This document shows, piece by piece, positions 19,940 through 30,152 of a DNA stretch of 64,000 nt. The notes beneath the pieces are model-generated. The model saw nothing but the letters and a program-made list of their open reading frames with translations. It ran no database searches and was not told the origin of the DNA. Position 1 is the first letter of the stretch. Every line of letters begins with the position of its first letter. The stretch is from Gammaproteobacteria bacterium (GTDB taxonomy: Bacteria > Pseudomonadota > Gammaproteobacteria > Burkholderiales > Rhodocyclaceae). The position numbers were made by a program, and so were the translations under genes. The stretch lies in the NCBI GenBank assembly GCA_018825305.1, contig JAHJEO010000020.1, forward strand, positions 1-64,000, given 5' to 3'.

Positions 19940-21727
19940 ATGGCGCAGCAAGAGCCGATTTCCGATTCTGCCGCATTGCGGCAGCGTGCCGAGGCGCAAC
20001 TGGCGCAGCAGCCGGTTGCGGCCCCGCCGGGCAAGGAAGAGATGCAGCGCCTGCTGCACGAACTGCAGGTGCACCAGATCGAACTGGAGCTGCAGAACGA
20101 GGAACTGCGGCGGGCGCGCAGCGACGCCCAGCAGGTGCTGGAACGCTACACCGACCTTTATGACTTCGCGCCGGTCGGCTATTTCAGTTTCGATCCGGAC
20201 GGGCGCATCCGCCAGGTCAATCTGGCCGGCGCGCGGCTGCTCGGCATCGAGCGCAGCCGCCTGGTCGGCCGCCGCTTCGCCGACTTCGTCCCGCTCGAGT
20301 CGCGCCGCGCCTTTTTCGATCTGCTCCAGAACGCCCTTGTCAGCCACCGCCGCGAAACCGCCGACATGGCGCTGATGAGCACCGGGCTGCCGGTGGTCCA
20401 GCCCTTCGCCCACATCGAGGTGCTGGCCGACCCGAGCGGAAATACCGAACGCGCAGTGGTCATCGACATCACCGAACCGAGGCGGCTGGCGCAGGAGCTC
20501 GACCACTATCGCACGCACCTGGAAGAACTCGTGGCGCTGCGCACCAGCGAACTGGAAGTGGCGCGGGACAACGCGGAAACCGCCAACCGGGCCAAGAGCA
20601 CCTTCCTCTCGACCATGAGCCACGAAATCCGCACGCCGATGAACGCCATCATCGGCCTCACCCACATCCTGCGGCGCGACAACCCGACGCCGGCGCAGAG
20701 CGATCGGCTCGACAAGATCAGCCAGTCGGCCAACCACCTGCTGGCCATCATCAACAACATCCTCGACCTGTCGAAGATCGAGGCCGGCAAGCTGCGGCTC
20801 GAGGAAAGCGAGTTCACCCTCGCCAGCCTGCTGGACACTATCGGGCAGCAACTGGCGGAGCGGATGCGCGAGAAGGGGCTGGCCTTCGCGGTCAGCACCG
20901 ACTCGGTGCCGCCGGTGCTGCGCGGCGACGTGACGCGGCTGACGCAGGCGCTGCTCAACTACCTGTCGAATGCCGTCAAATTCACCGCCGCCGGCTCGAT
21001 CGCGCTGCGCTGCCGGCTGCTGGAAGATCATGGCGACACGGTGCTGGTGCGCTTCGAGGTGCAGGACACCGGCATCGGCCTGACCCCCGAGCAGCTGGCA
21101 CGGATGTTCACCAGCTTCGAGCAGGCCGACGGCTCGACCACGCGCCGCTACGGTGGCAGCGGCCTCGGCCTCGCCATCAATCGCCACCTGGCCGAACTGA
21201 TGGGCGGAAAAGTCGGCGCTGACAGCACGGCGGGCGAGGGCAGCACCTTCTGGATCACCGCACGGCTGGGGCGGGCCGAGGCAGCGAAGGCGAGCGTGGC
21301 CGCCGTCGCGGAGGCCGAGGCGAGCATGGCGATCCTGCGGCGCGAGCATGCCGCGGCCCGCCTGCTGGTGGCCGAGGACGATTTCATCGGCCAGGAGGTG
21401 GCGCTCTCGCTGCTGGCCGACGCCGGACTCAGCGCCGACATCGCCGACAACGGCGCGAAGGCGGTGGCCATGGCCAGCCGCAAACACTATGACCTGATAC
21501 TGATGGACATGCAGATGCCGGAGATGAGCGGCGTCGAGGCGACGCGGGCGATCCGCCAGTTGCCGGGCCATGCGGCGACGCCGATCATCGCCATGACCGC
21601 CAACGCCTTCAGCGAGGACCGCCAGGCCTGCCTCGATGCCGGCATGAACGAACACCTCGGCAAACCCATCGATCCGCCCCGCTTGTTCGCGACGCTGGTC
21701 AAGTGGCTCGGACGCGGCAAGGCATGA
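19940..21727 (+). CDS. PAS hybrid histidine kinase with receiver domain
   Basis: The 595-residue soluble protein has an N-terminal helical segment ([20 protein letters not shown]), a PAS domain beginning [10 protein letters not shown], and a HisKA dimer with phospho-acceptor His228 in [13 protein letters not shown] HATPase domain follows ([17 protein letters not shown]), then a receiver domain with phospho-acceptor Asp523 in [11 protein letters not shown]. It starts 22 bases after the CheB-CheR fusion with an AAAGGAG site, so the pair probably forms one signalling unit. No output domain or HPt is present; the receiver may be a phosphate sink. The dispersed repeat lies in the [11 protein letters not shown] box at 21208-21232. 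Confidence 0.92.
   Translation: MAQQEPISDSAALRQRAEAQLAQQPVAAPPGKEEMQRLLHELQVHQIELELQNEELRRARSDAQQVLERYTDLYDFAPVGYFSFDPDGRIRQVNLAGARLLGIERSRLVGRRFADFVPLESRRAFFDLLQNALVSHRRETADMALMSTGLPVVQPFAHIEVLADPSGNTERAVVIDITEPRRLAQELDHYRTHLEELVALRTSELEVARDNAETANRAKSTFLSTMSHEIRTPMNAIIGLTHILRRDNPTPAQSDRLDKISQSANHLLAIINNILDLSKIEAGKLRLEESEFTLASLLDTIGQQLAERMREKGLAFAVSTDSVPPVLRGDVTRLTQALLNYLSNAVKFTAAGSIALRCRLLEDHGDTVLVRFEVQDTGIGLTPEQLARMFTSFEQADGSTTRRYGGSGLGLAINRHLAELMGGKVGADSTAGEGSTFWITARLGRAEAAKASVAAVAEAEASMAILRREHAAARLLVAEDDFIGQEVALSLLADAGLSADIADNGAKAVAMASRKHYDLILMDMQMPEMSGVEATRAIRQLPGHAATPIIAMTANAFSEDRQACLDAGMNEHLGKPIDPPRLFATLVKWLGRGKA
21208..21232 (+). repeat. Dispersed 25-base repeat, copy 4 (inside histidine kinase gene)
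   Basis: The core AAAAGTCGGCG is intact and the tail CTGACAGCACGGCG has two differences. The encoded KVGADSTAG is itself a conserved kinase box, so protein constraint alone could partly explain this copy. Confidence 0.5.
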
Positions 21728-21783
21728 GTCCCGGTGCCATGGTCATGGCCATAGTCGAGCGCACGGTCTAGGAGCAAACCCGG

Positions 21784-24000
21784 ATGGTGATCCAGGATAC
21801 GAAACAAGGCGAGTCTCCCGACGACGGATTGCGGCGGCGCGCCGAGCGGGTTTCGGAGTTGTCCGCTCCGACAGTGTCGCCGGATCAGGGCGATGCCCGG
21901 CGCCTGCTGCACGAACTGCAGGTGCACCAGATCGAGCTGGAACTGCAGAACGCGGAACTGCGCCAGGCCCGGGCTGAGGTCGAGGCGGGGTTGCACAGCT
22001 ATACGGAGTTGTACGACTTCGCTCCCGTCGGATACTTCAGCCTGGATCGCAAGGGGGTCGTGCTGAGAACCAATCTTGCCGGAGCCAGCATGCTGGCGGC
22101 GCCGCGCTCGCAGGTGACGGGGCGGCGATTCGCGGCCTTCATCACGCCCTGCTCGCGTTCGACGTTCGATGCCTTGCATGGCGACGTGTTTGCCGGCAAG
22201 GGCCAGGTTTCCGGGGAACTGACTGTGAACCGAGCTGACGCGCCGGGCTTGCCGGTACAGTTCGCGGCCAGCCTCGATGAGTCCGGCCGGGAATGCCGTG
22301 CCGTGTTGCTGGATATCAGCGAGCGCAAGCGGACGGAAGCCGAACTGCAGCTTGCCGCGATGGTGTACCAGGCCATTGGCGAATCGATCATGGTGACGGA
22401 TGCCGACAACCGCATCATCGCCGTCAACTCGGTGTTCACCCAGGTCACAGGCTACAGCGAGGAAGAGGCGCTCGGCCAGACGCCGAAGCTGCTCAGTTCC
22501 GGCAGGCAGGATCGTGGGTTCTATCAGCGCATGTGGCAGAAGCTTGAATCGACCGGCCGCTGGCAGGGTGAGATATGGAACCGGCGCAAGAACGGCGAGG
22601 AATACGTCGAATGGCTTTCGATCAACACGGTGTTCGACAACCGTCATGGGGCGCTACGGTGGGTGGCGCTGTTTTCCGATGTGACCGACCAGAAGCGGGC
22701 GGAAGAGACCATTTGGCAGCAGGCCAACTACGATGACCTCACCGGCCTGCCCAACCGCCGCCTGTTCCTCGACCGCCTGCAACAAGAGATCAACCAGGGC
22801 CAGCGCGACGGCCTGGCCTTCGCGCTCCTGTTCGTAGACCTCGATCGCTTCAAGGAGGTGAACGACACGCTGGGTCATGCGGTCGGCGACCAGTTGCTGA
22901 TTCTGGCAGCGGAGCGTATCGGCGCCTGTGTGCGTGCCACCGATACCGTGGCGCGACTGGGTGGCGATGAATTTTCCGTCATCATGGCCGACCTGGCCGA
23001 CATCGACCGGGTTGGCCAGGTGGCGCAAAACCTGGTCGAGTCGCTGGCGCAAGCGTTCGACGTCGGTGACGAGAAAATCCATGTCTCGGCCAGCGTCGGC
23101 ATCACCCTTTACCCGGCCGATGCCGTGACCATCGACGACCTGCTCAAGCATGCTGACCAGGCCATGTATGCGGTCAAGAACGCGGGCCGCAACGGCTTTC
23201 GCTATTTCACCGCGGCTATGCAGACGGCGGCGCTGGAGCGACTGACCCTGATCAAGGATCTGCGCGCAGCGCTGGCAGCGGGGCAGTTCCAGGTCCATTT
23301 CCAGCCCATCGTCGATCTGACGAGCGGCCGCACCGTGAAGGCGGAAGCGCTTCTGCGCTGGTACCATCCCCGGCGCGGCTGGGTGGGGCCGGCCGACTTC
23401 ATCCCCGTGGCCGAGGAAGTCGGCTTGATCGGCGAGATCGGCGACTGGGTGTTCCGCGAGGTGGCGCAATGGACGCGGCGCTGGCGCAACACAACCGGCG
23501 ACCCGATCCAGGTCAGCGTCAACATGTCGCCGCTGCAGTTCGTCGGCGGCAAGGTCTGCGACACCTGGCTCGCCCATCTGGGCGAGATCGGCCTGCCGGG
23601 AGAATGCCTGGTCATCGAAGTCACCGAGGGCCTGCTGCTGGCGGATCGGCCCGACATCACCGATCAGCTCGCCCGTTTCCACGCCGCCGGCATCCAGATC
23701 GCCATCGATGACTTTGGCACCGGGTATTCGGCACTGTCCTACCTGAACAAGTTCGATGTCGATTATCTGAAGATCGATCGCTCGTTCGTGCGCGATCTGG
23801 AAACCGATGCCAACGACCGCGCACTGGTCGAGGCCATCGTCGTCATGGCCCACAAGTTGGGCATCAAGGTCGTCGCCGAAGGCGTGGAAACGGCCGCCCA
23901 ACGCGACCTGCTCGCTGCCGCCAACTGCGATCTGGCCCAGGGCTATCTGTATGCCAAGGCGATGCCTGCGGCCGACATGGCATTCGACCCGGCTGCTTGA
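21784..24000 (+). CDS. PAS-PAS-GGDEF-EAL protein (c-di-GMP turnover)
   Basis: The 738-residue cytoplasmic protein shares its N-terminal block ([20 protein letters not shown], then [10 protein letters not shown]) with the preceding kinase, pointing to duplication. A second PAS (about residues 195-315) is followed by GGDEF (393-397) with an intact RxxD inhibitory site (RATD) five residues before it. The EAL domain keeps EAL at 521-523 and DDFGTGYSAL. Both catalytic centres look intact, unlike the protein at 310-3177. It likely converts a signal received via the shared N-terminal module into c-di-GMP change, probably together with the kinase 56 bases upstream. Confidence 0.92.
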   Translation: MVIQDTKQGESPDDGLRRRAERVSELSAPTVSPDQGDARRLLHELQVHQIELELQNAELRQARAEVEAGLHSYTELYDFAPVGYFSLDRKGVVLRTNLAGASMLAAPRSQVTGRRFAAFITPCSRSTFDALHGDVFAGKGQVSGELTVNRADAPGLPVQFAASLDESGRECRAVLLDISERKRTEAELQLAAMVYQAIGESIMVTDADNRIIAVNSVFTQVTGYSEEEALGQTPKLLSSGRQDRGFYQRMWQKLESTGRWQGEIWNRRKNGEEYVEWLSINTVFDNRHGALRWVALFSDVTDQKRAEETIWQQANYDDLTGLPNRRLFLDRLQQEINQGQRDGLAFALLFVDLDRFKEVNDTLGHAVGDQLLILAAERIGACVRATDTVARLGGDEFSVIMADLADIDRVGQVAQNLVESLAQAFDVGDEKIHVSASVGITLYPADAVTIDDLLKHADQAMYAVKNAGRNGFRYFTAAMQTAALERLTLIKDLRAALAAGQFQVHFQPIVDLTSGRTVKAEALLRWYHPRRGWVGPADFIPVAEEVGLIGEIGDWVFREVAQWTRRWRNTTGDPIQVSVNMSPLQFVGGKVCDTWLAHLGEIGLPGECLVIEVTEGLLLADRPDITDQLARFHAAGIQIAIDDFGTGYSALSYLNKFDVDYLKIDRSFVRDLETDANDRALVEAIVVMAHKLGIKVVAEGVETAAQRDLLAAANCDLAQGYLYAKAMPAADMAFDPAA

Positions 24001-24004
24001 GGTC

Positions 24005-24098
24005 GGTGGCCTTCAGGCCACCCGAAAAAATCAGTACCCCAAGGGGGCTTTGCCCCTCCTTCGGTCGCCGTCCTGCGGAACGCGGCCGCCGGACGGCG
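24005..24098. repeat. Intergenic palindromic block (three hairpins)
   Basis: The 131-base gap between convergent genes holds three inverted repeats: GGTGGCC/GGCCACC (24005-24022), GGGGC/GCCCC (24044-24056) and CGCCGTCC/GGACGGCG (24066-24098). The CCCCAAGGGGGC-type middle part looks like the small palindromic repeats common in beta-proteobacterial intergenic DNA. It may also end transcription from both sides, though there is no classical T-run after a stem. Confidence 0.5.
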
Positions 24099-24131
24099 GT
24101 GTCGCAGCGCGAGCCGTCGCGCCGGCGTCGA

Positions 24132-24836
24132 TCAGTGCAGTGACTCGGGCGCGCCGCAGCATTTCTTGTATTTCCTGCCGCTGCCGCAGGGGCAGAGGTC
24201 GTTGCGGCCGACCTTGGGCGCGTCCATGCGCACGGTGGTCCGCTCTGCCCGCTCCGGCGCCCAGAAGTCGTGGATGGCGAGCACGCAGTCGGGCAGGGCT
24301 TCGGCGAATTCGGCGTGCTTGGCGGCCAGCGCCGGGTTCTGCTCCATTTCCTGCCAGCCGGCCTCGGTGCCGTAGAGCATGATGGGCCAGAGGAATTCCT
24401 CGATCTCGTCGTCGTCCATGATCGGCTGCCAGGCTTCGCCATCGAGGTTCATGCCGCGGACGAAGCCGATGCACCATTCGTCGATGATCGAGACTTCCGT
24501 GCCGCTTTCATCGCTGGCATAGAGGACCGGCACATAGGCGTCCGGCTCGGCCTGGAACTGGGCGAGCAGGAAGTTCCAGTGGCGCAGGATCATGCCGGTG
24601 ATGCGGGCGGCCTGCTCGGGCGACGCCCACGTCACTTCCTCGCTTGCCTGGCGGCCGCCCCAGACCTCGGGCAGCCAGCGGCCGGGTTCGACCAGGTTGG
24701 GGCCGATGGCCAGCGCGGTGAGGAAGCCGTCGAGCATGGCGATGTCCATGGTCTCTTCGGGCAGGGTGTCTGACATCAGGAATTCGTCGAGTTCGTCGAA
24801 CTCCAGTTCGGTGAGGGGGCCGGTGGGAGCGCTCAT
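24132..24836 (-). CDS. UPF0149 / YecA-like protein with C-terminal SEC-C zinc motif
   Basis: The 234-residue protein has an N-terminal UPF0149 (YgfB/YecA) domain with [13 protein letters not shown] and [12 protein letters not shown], and ends in a SEC-C motif, [19 protein letters not shown], that should bind one zinc ion. YecA-type proteins can associate with ribosomes or SecA-linked complexes. The open frame continues upstream to 25100 but there it only shadows yajD; MSAPTG at 24836 is chosen because it overlaps the yajD stop. The last catalytic-like feature is the Cys cluster; no enzyme motif is seen. Confidence 0.85.
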   Translation of the reverse strand: MSAPTGPLTELEFDELDEFLMSDTLPEETMDIAMLDGFLTALAIGPNLVEPGRWLPEVWGGRQASEEVTWASPEQAARITGMILRHWNFLLAQFQAEPDAYVPVLYASDESGTEVSIIDEWCIGFVRGMNLDGEAWQPIMDDDEIEEFLWPIMLYGTEAGWQEMEQNPALAAKHAEFAEALPDCVLAIHDFWAPERAERTTVRMDAPKVGRNDLCPCGSGRKYKKCCGAPESLH

Positions 24837-25213
24837 GGTTTGCTGTCCTTCTGCTGCAGCAGGGATTTGAGGTCGGCGAAAGGCGAATGGGTGGCGCTGT
24901 TGCCCCGCGCGGTCTGCATCGTCGTGCCGCCGGCGGCTTCCAGCTGTCGCTGGTGCTCGTTGTCGTGGCAGTAAAGGCAAAGCAGCTCCCAGTTGCTGCC
25001 GTCCGGCGGGTTGTTGTCGTGGTTGTGGTCGCGATGGTGGACGGTCAGCTCGCGCAGGTTGGCGCGGGTGAATTCGCGGGCACAGCGGCCGCAGATCCAC
25101 GGGTAGATCTTCAGCGCCTGTTCGCGGTAGCCGCTTTCGCGCTGTGCGGCGGAGCGACGGGCAGCGGCGACGAGGCGGTCGAGTTTGGCGGCATCGGGGG
25201 CGGGGCTGGTCAT
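24833..25213 (-). CDS. yajD: HNH nuclease YajD
   Basis: The 126-residue protein has the HNH endonuclease layout: CGRC (a zinc pair), the [11 protein letters not shown] active-site segment, and CLYCHDNEH closing the zinc site. Length and motif order match the YajD family, whose cellular target is not established. It overlaps the downstream SEC-C gene by four bases (ATGA), so they are translationally coupled. The FAH-family gene lies 8 bases further along on the same strand, upstream in transcription order. Confidence 0.85.
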   Translation of the reverse strand: MTSPAPDAAKLDRLVAAARRSAAQRESGYREQALKIYPWICGRCAREFTRANLRELTVHHRDHNHDNNPPDGSNWELLCLYCHDNEHQRQLEAAGGTTMQTARGNSATHSPFADLKSLLQQKDSKP

Positions 25214-25221
25214 GGGCGTGG

Positions 25222-25989
25222 CTATTCGAAGCGGTTGATGAGGGCGCCGATGCCGTCGATGGCGATCTCGACCGTATCGCCGTCCTTCATGGCGGCGGCG
25301 CCGACCGAGGTGCCGCAGGCGATGACGTCGCCGGCCTCGAGGGTCATGTCCTGCGACAGCAGGCTGACGATTGCGTGCGGCGCGAAGAACATGTCGGTGA
25401 CGGGGTAGTCCTGCTTTTCCTCGCCGCCGATGCGCGCCCTGACGCGCAGTTGCGCCGGGTCGAGGCCGGTGGCGATGACCGGGCCGAACACGCCGAAGCT
25501 GTCGAAGCCCTTGGCGCGCGTCCAGTGCACGAAGGCGGGATCGAGGCGCATCAGGTCGCGGGCCGTGACGTCATTGACGCAGGTGTAGCCGAAGATGGCC
25601 GACTCGGCCTCGCTGGCCGGGATGTTGGCACAGCGGCGGCCGATGACGATGCCGAGTTCGGCCTCGAACACCACCGCGCCCTTGTAGCCGGCCGGGCGGC
25701 GGATGGCGTCGCCGTGGGTGGCGAAGCTGTTGTTGCTCTTGAGGAAGTAGAGCGGGTGCGCCGGCTGCTGCAGGTTTTCCTTGACGGCGCGCTCGCGGAA
25801 GTTGTTCCACAGGCCAATCATTTTGCTCGGCCGGCACGGCGGGAGCAGGCGAACGTCGGCCAGCGCATGGTGGCGCCGCGTGGGCTCGGCACCGTCGAAC
25901 ATGTCGCCGCGCCATTCGGTGATGGTGTTGCCCTCGAGGGTGCCGAAGCGCTCTCCCGCAGGGGTTTCGAAACGTAGCCAGTGGGTCAT
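25222..25989 (-). CDS. Fumarylacetoacetate hydrolase-family protein
   Basis: This 255-residue protein has the FAH catalytic fold: FKSNNS-type segment [15 protein letters not shown], metal ligands in [12 protein letters not shown], and NDVTARDLM. Members hydrolyse C-C bonds in acylpyruvates or decarboxylate oxaloacetate-like acids, with Mg or Mn. The substrate cannot be set from sequence; no aromatic degradation genes adjoin it. MTHWLRFE is taken as the start because upstream residues in the open frame have no family similarity. It lies between the cNMP-binding gene and yajD on the same strand. Confidence 0.82.
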   Translation of the reverse strand: MTHWLRFETPAGERFGTLEGNTITEWRGDMFDGAEPTRRHHALADVRLLPPCRPSKMIGLWNNFRERAVKENLQQPAHPLYFLKSNNSFATHGDAIRRPAGYKGAVVFEAELGIVIGRRCANIPASEAESAIFGYTCVNDVTARDLMRLDPAFVHWTRAKGFDSFGVFGPVIATGLDPAQLRVRARIGGEEKQDYPVTDMFFAPHAIVSLLSQDMTLEAGDVIACGTSVGAAAMKDGDTVEIAIDGIGALINRFE

Positions 25990-26035
25990 GGTGCGTGGTG
26001 TTGCGTGGGGAAAGGCGGCGTCGTGCCGCCGTGGT

Positions 26036-26512
26036 TCAGAGCCGCCAGGCCAGCAGTTCGTCGGCGCTGCGCAGGCGTTCGGCAAGGACGGCGGCGATGT
26101 TGCGATAGACCTTGAGGCCGATCTCGGGCTTGGCCTGGAAGGACTTGTCGTCGAGCCGCACCATGACGCAGAAGCTGTCGGCGCTGACGGTCGCGCTGCG
26201 CATTTCCTTGTCCACCAGGGCCATCTCGCCGAAGCTGTCGGGCGCCGACAGGCGCGCCAGCTCGACCTCGCCTTCGCGGCCGCGCTTGGTGACGCGCGCT
26301 TCGCCTTCGAGGATGATGTACATGTGCGGGCCGGTGTTGCCTTCCTTGACGATGGGTACGCCCGGCTCGAAGGTGCATTTTTCGGCGCGGGAGAGGATCT
26401 CGCCGATTTCGGCGGGTGCGAGTCCGTGGAAGGCCTTGACCTTCTCGGCCAGCTTGAACAGCAGCCGCTGCAGGTCGTGGAAGCCGAATTGTTCGCGGGT
26501 CCAGCTGCTCAT
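26036..26512 (-). CDS. Cyclic nucleotide-binding domain protein
   Basis: The 158-residue protein is almost entirely one CRP/PKA-type cNMP-binding domain. The phosphate-binding cassette reads FGEMALVDKEMRSATV, with the Glu and Arg that hold the ribose and phosphate. There is no DNA-binding or enzyme domain, so it should act by protein contact. Its start overlaps the glnD stop (ATGA), placing it in the glnD transcription unit. It is the only obvious cNMP receptor in the window; a nucleotidyl cyclase homologue lies 29 kb away at 55099. Any functional link between them is speculation. Confidence 0.85.
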   Translation of the reverse strand: MSSWTREQFGFHDLQRLLFKLAEKVKAFHGLAPAEIGEILSRAEKCTFEPGVPIVKEGNTGPHMYIILEGEARVTKRGREGEVELARLSAPDSFGEMALVDKEMRSATVSADSFCVMVRLDDKSFQAKPEIGLKVYRNIAAVLAERLRSADELLAWRL

Positions 26513-29130
26513 ACCTTGAGTACCTCCAGCAGTTCCTGCTCCAGTTGCACCAGGGTGGCGGTCTTGCCGAGCTCGGCGCCGCTGAGGACGAAAGTATCCT
26601 CCACCCGCTCGCCCAGTGTCGAGATTTTCGCGGCCTGGACGTCGATGCCATGCTGGCTCAGGACGCGGGCGATGGCATAGAGCAGCCCCGGCCGGTCGAT
26701 GGCGGCGAGCGACATGATGTGGCTGTTGCCCTTTTCGTCGCGGCGGGTGGTCACCTCGGGGGAGAAGGGAAAGTGCCGCACCTGCCGCGACAGCCTGCCG
26801 CTGACTGGCGCGGCCAGCGGCGGCCGCGACTGCAGGTGCTCGGCGAGGTCGTGCTCGATCAGCGCGATCATGTCGCGGTCGGGCAGGGTGCCTGAAAGGT
26901 CGAGCAGGATGAAGCTGTCGAGGGCGTAGCCGTGATGCGTGGTCTGGATCTTGGCCTCGACGATGGAATAGCCCAGGCGCGAGAAGAAGCCGCACAGGCG
27001 GGCGAACAGTTCGGGCTGGCCGGCGACGTAGACCATCACCTGCAGGCCCTCGCCGAAGGGGTTGAGGCGGGCCTTGACCACCGGCTCGGGGCTGTCGGGC
27101 CGGTAGTAGAGCAGCCGCGTGTGCCAGGCGATCTCTTCGGCGTCGTGGCGCATGAAGTAGGCGGTGTCGAGCTGGCGCCACAGCGCTTCTTCGATGCCGC
27201 CGCGCAGGCCGTGGAAGCGCAGCTTGTCGCGCGCTTCCTCCTGCCGCATGCCGAGGCCGGCGGCAGGCGGCGCGGCGTCACCGCTGAGGACCTCCAGCGT
27301 GGTGTGGTAGAGGGTCTCGAGCAGCTTGCCCTTCCAGGCGTTCCATACCTTGGGGCTGGTGCCGCGGATGTCGGCCACGGTGAGCAGGTAGAGCGCGGTC
27401 AGCCGGCGCGGCGTGGCGACGATCCGGGCGAAGGCGCGGACGACGTCGGGATCGGCGAGGTCCTGCTTCTGCGCCACCGCCGACATGGTGAGGTGGTGTT
27501 CGACGAGGAAGGGGATGAGCTCGGCATCCTCGCCGGCGATGCCGTGGTCGCGGCAGAAGCGGCGGGCGTCCTTGATCCCGAGCTTCGAGTGGTCGCCGCC
27601 GCGGCCCTTGGCGATGTCGTGGAACAGGCCGGCGACGAAAATGGCCCAGGGCCGCTCGAAGGCGGTGATGAGGCGGGAGCAGAACGGGTATTCGTGGGCG
27701 AACTCGGGCAGGGTGAAGCGGCGCAGGTTGCGGATGACCTGGATGATGTGCTGGTCGACGGTATAGACGTGGAACAGGTCGTGCTGCATCTGGCCGACGA
27801 TGCGGCCGAAAGCCGGCAGGTAGTGGCCGAGGATGCCGTACTGGTTCATCCGCCGCAATTCGTGGGTGAGGCCGCGTTTCTGCTGGAACAACTGCAGGAA
27901 CAGGGCGCGGTTGTCCGGGTCGCGGCGGAAGGCGGCGTCGATGCGGACGCGGGCGCCCCACAGCGCGCGCAGCGTGCGCGCCGTCATGCCCTTCAGCTCG
28001 GAACGCTGGGCCATCAGCAGGAAGGCCTGGAGGATGGCGCGCGGTTCGCGTTCGAACAATGCTTCGTCGCGGACGTCGAGCAGGTCGCGCACCATCTGGA
28101 AGCGGCCGTCGATGATGATGGGGGCGGCGGGTGCGGCCGTATGGATGGTGGCGGCGAGGTTCTGCAGCACCAGGGTATTGAGCTGGGTGACCAGCTTGGC
28201 GTTGCGGTAGTAGCGCTGCATCAGCACTTCGGCGGCGCGGCGGCTGCGGGTGGCCACGATGCCGCTGGCGCGGGCCAGGCCTTCCTGATGGTCGAACAGC
28301 AGGCGGTCTTCGCGGCGCTTCGTCAGCAGGTGCAGGCGGCAGCGGATCTGCCGCAGCGTGTCCTCGGCGCGCGCCAGCTGGCGTGCCTCGTGGGCGGTGA
28401 TGATCCCCTGCCGGGCCAGCGCCGGCCAGCTGTCGCCGAGGTTTGCGGCACGCGCCGACCAGAGGATGATCTGCAGGTCGCGCAGTCCGCCCGGGCTGTC
28501 CTTGCAATTGGGCTCCAGGCTGTAGGGCGTGTCGTTGAAGCGCGCGTAGCGTTCGCCCTGTTCCAGCTGCTTGGCGCGGAAAAAGACGGCAGGCGCGAGC
28601 TGCTTACGGAAGGCCAGCTGGAAGCGCTGGAACATGGCCGCGTCGCCGCAGAGGTGGCGCGCCTCGAGCAGCGTGGTCTGCACCGTGATGTCACGCGCCG
28701 CCTCGGTCAGGCACTCGGTGATGCTGCGAACGCTCTGGCCGATCTCCAGGCCGATGTCCCACAACAGGCCGATCAGTTTTTCGACGCTGCGGCGGTGCGC
28801 ATCGGCGTTGCAGAAGTCGTCGGGGGCGAGGATCAGCAGGTCGATGTCCGAGGCGGGGTAGAGTTCGCCGCGGCCGTAGCCGCCGACGGCGGCCAGGGCG
28901 ATGCCATCGGGAATCGCCAGGTGCCGCCAGACATCGCGCAGCGTTTCGTCCACCAGGCGGGAGCGCCCCCGGATCAGGCGCCGGGCGTTGCCGTCGGCCG
29001 CAAAGGTGGCATGGAGCCGCGCCTGTTCCTGCCGCAGGTGTTCCTTGAGGGGGGCGGCCAGGGCTCGCGGATCGGGGGAGTCGCCGCTTTCGGCCTCCGG
29101 CGCCCCCGTGGCCCGGCGCTCCGTGTTCAT
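26509..29130 (-). CDS. glnD: Bifunctional PII uridylyltransferase/uridylyl-removing enzyme
   Basis: The 873-residue GlnD senses glutamine and uridylylates or deuridylylates PII, setting nitrogen metabolism. The nucleotidyltransferase motif GGYGRGELYPASDIDLLIL starts at residue 83 with both metal aspartates (95 and 97). The HD domain follows (GLFHDIAKGRGGDHS, about residue 505), and two ACT domains end the protein. Length is normal. The 1006-residue open frame begins upstream inside map; the ATG at 29130 is just behind the map stop and matches the family start. The downstream cNMP-binding gene overlaps its stop. Confidence 0.96.
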   Translation of the reverse strand: MNTERRATGAPEAESGDSPDPRALAAPLKEHLRQEQARLHATFAADGNARRLIRGRSRLVDETLRDVWRHLAIPDGIALAAVGGYGRGELYPASDIDLLILAPDDFCNADAHRRSVEKLIGLLWDIGLEIGQSVRSITECLTEAARDITVQTTLLEARHLCGDAAMFQRFQLAFRKQLAPAVFFRAKQLEQGERYARFNDTPYSLEPNCKDSPGGLRDLQIILWSARAANLGDSWPALARQGIITAHEARQLARAEDTLRQIRCRLHLLTKRREDRLLFDHQEGLARASGIVATRSRRAAEVLMQRYYRNAKLVTQLNTLVLQNLAATIHTAAPAAPIIIDGRFQMVRDLLDVRDEALFEREPRAILQAFLLMAQRSELKGMTARTLRALWGARVRIDAAFRRDPDNRALFLQLFQQKRGLTHELRRMNQYGILGHYLPAFGRIVGQMQHDLFHVYTVDQHIIQVIRNLRRFTLPEFAHEYPFCSRLITAFERPWAIFVAGLFHDIAKGRGGDHSKLGIKDARRFCRDHGIAGEDAELIPFLVEHHLTMSAVAQKQDLADPDVVRAFARIVATPRRLTALYLLTVADIRGTSPKVWNAWKGKLLETLYHTTLEVLSGDAAPPAAGLGMRQEEARDKLRFHGLRGGIEEALWRQLDTAYFMRHDAEEIAWHTRLLYYRPDSPEPVVKARLNPFGEGLQVMVYVAGQPELFARLCGFFSRLGYSIVEAKIQTTHHGYALDSFILLDLSGTLPDRDMIALIEHDLAEHLQSRPPLAAPVSGRLSRQVRHFPFSPEVTTRRDEKGNSHIMSLAAIDRPGLLYAIARVLSQHGIDVQAAKISTLGERVEDTFVLSGAELGKTATLVQLEQELLEVLKV

Positions 29131-29132
29131 GG

Positions 29133-29942
29133 CTAGGAGATGAAGTCGGGCTTCGGCGGTGAGCCGGACGACAGGGTCAGCACTTCGTAGCCCGTTTCGG
29201 TCACGGCGATGGTGTGCTCGAACTGGGCCGATAGGCTTCGATCCTTGGTGACGATGGTCCAGCCGTCCGGCAATTCGGAGATGGCCGCCTTGCCGGCGTT
29301 GATCATCGGCTCGATGGTAAAGATCATCCCCGGTTCCAGCACCGGGCCGGTGTCGGCCTTGCCGTAATGCAGCACTTGCGGTTCTTCGTGGAACCTGAGG
29401 CCGATGCCATGGCCGCAGAATTCGCGCACCACCGAAAAGCCGGCCTTGTCGGCGTGGCGCTGGATGGCGGCGCCGATGCTGCCGAGGCGGACACCGGGGC
29501 GGACCTGGGAAATGCCCAGCCACAGGCACTCGTTGGTGACGGCACAGAGGCGTCGGGCAAGTATGGAAATGGCTGCATCGCCACCGACGGCGAACATGCG
29601 GCTGGTGTCACCGTGCCAGCCATCCTTGATGGTGGTGATGTCGAGATTGACGATGTCGCCCTTCTTGAGCGGCCTATCGTTGGGCACGCCGTGGCAGACC
29701 TGATGGTTGATCGAGGCGCAGATCGACTTGGGGTAGGGCGCGTAGCCCGGCGGGGCGTAGTTGAGCGGGGCAGGCACGCAGCCCTGGACATCGACCATGT
29801 AGTCGTGGCAGAGCTTGTCCAGCGCCGCCGTGGTCACGCCGGGTTTGACGAAGGGCTCGATGTAGTCCAGGACTTCGCCGGCCAGGCGGCCGGCGATGCG
29901 CATCAGGGCGATTTCTTCCGGGGTTTTGAGGGTGATGCTCAT
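29133..29942 (-). CDS. map: Type I methionine aminopeptidase
   Basis: The 269-residue cytosolic enzyme removes N-terminal Met from new proteins. The five metal ligands are visible: the two Asp in [17 protein letters not shown], His in CGHGIG, Glu in FTIEPMI and Glu in QFEHT. The open frame has 16 further codons upstream, but [11 protein letters not shown] is the family start. It is divergent from rpsB, the usual arrangement in proteobacteria, and lies two bases before glnD in its own transcription direction, so map-glnD-cNMP gene probably form one operon. Confidence 0.96.
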   Translation of the reverse strand: MSITLKTPEEIALMRIAGRLAGEVLDYIEPFVKPGVTTAALDKLCHDYMVDVQGCVPAPLNYAPPGYAPYPKSICASINHQVCHGVPNDRPLKKGDIVNLDITTIKDGWHGDTSRMFAVGGDAAISILARRLCAVTNECLWLGISQVRPGVRLGSIGAAIQRHADKAGFSVVREFCGHGIGLRFHEEPQVLHYGKADTGPVLEPGMIFTIEPMINAGKAAISELPDGWTIVTKDRSLSAQFEHTIAVTETGYEVLTLSSGSPPKPDFIS

Positions 29943-30008
29943 TGGGGTGGTGGGATCCAAGCGGTTTTTGTCGATTCTAACCGCTGGCACGTCAATTTAT
30001 GCTTGCCC

Positions 30009-30038
30009 TTGAGCATGTCATGGCCTTGCGGCTATAAT
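30009..30038 (+). promoter_or_regulatory. rpsB operon promoter
   Basis: TTGAGC at 30009-30014 and a perfect TATAAT at 30033-30038 are spaced by 18 bases. The 109-base leader between this site and the rpsB ATG is the place where ribosomal protein S2 normally represses its own translation. Confidence 0.7.
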
Positions 30039-30152
30039 CGCCGGCTTGTCCAAATCGCATCGGACAAAATCCACACGCTCGGCGCCGATAGGGTGGCTTC
30101 ATTTGGAAGCAGCACGGCCGGGCGGAGGTTTAACCCATATCGGAGATACTCG

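Noticed and set aside
26932-29136. 734-codon plus-strand frame opposite glnD
   Set aside because: Antisense shadow of glnD; GlnD has full-length family similarity and all motifs.
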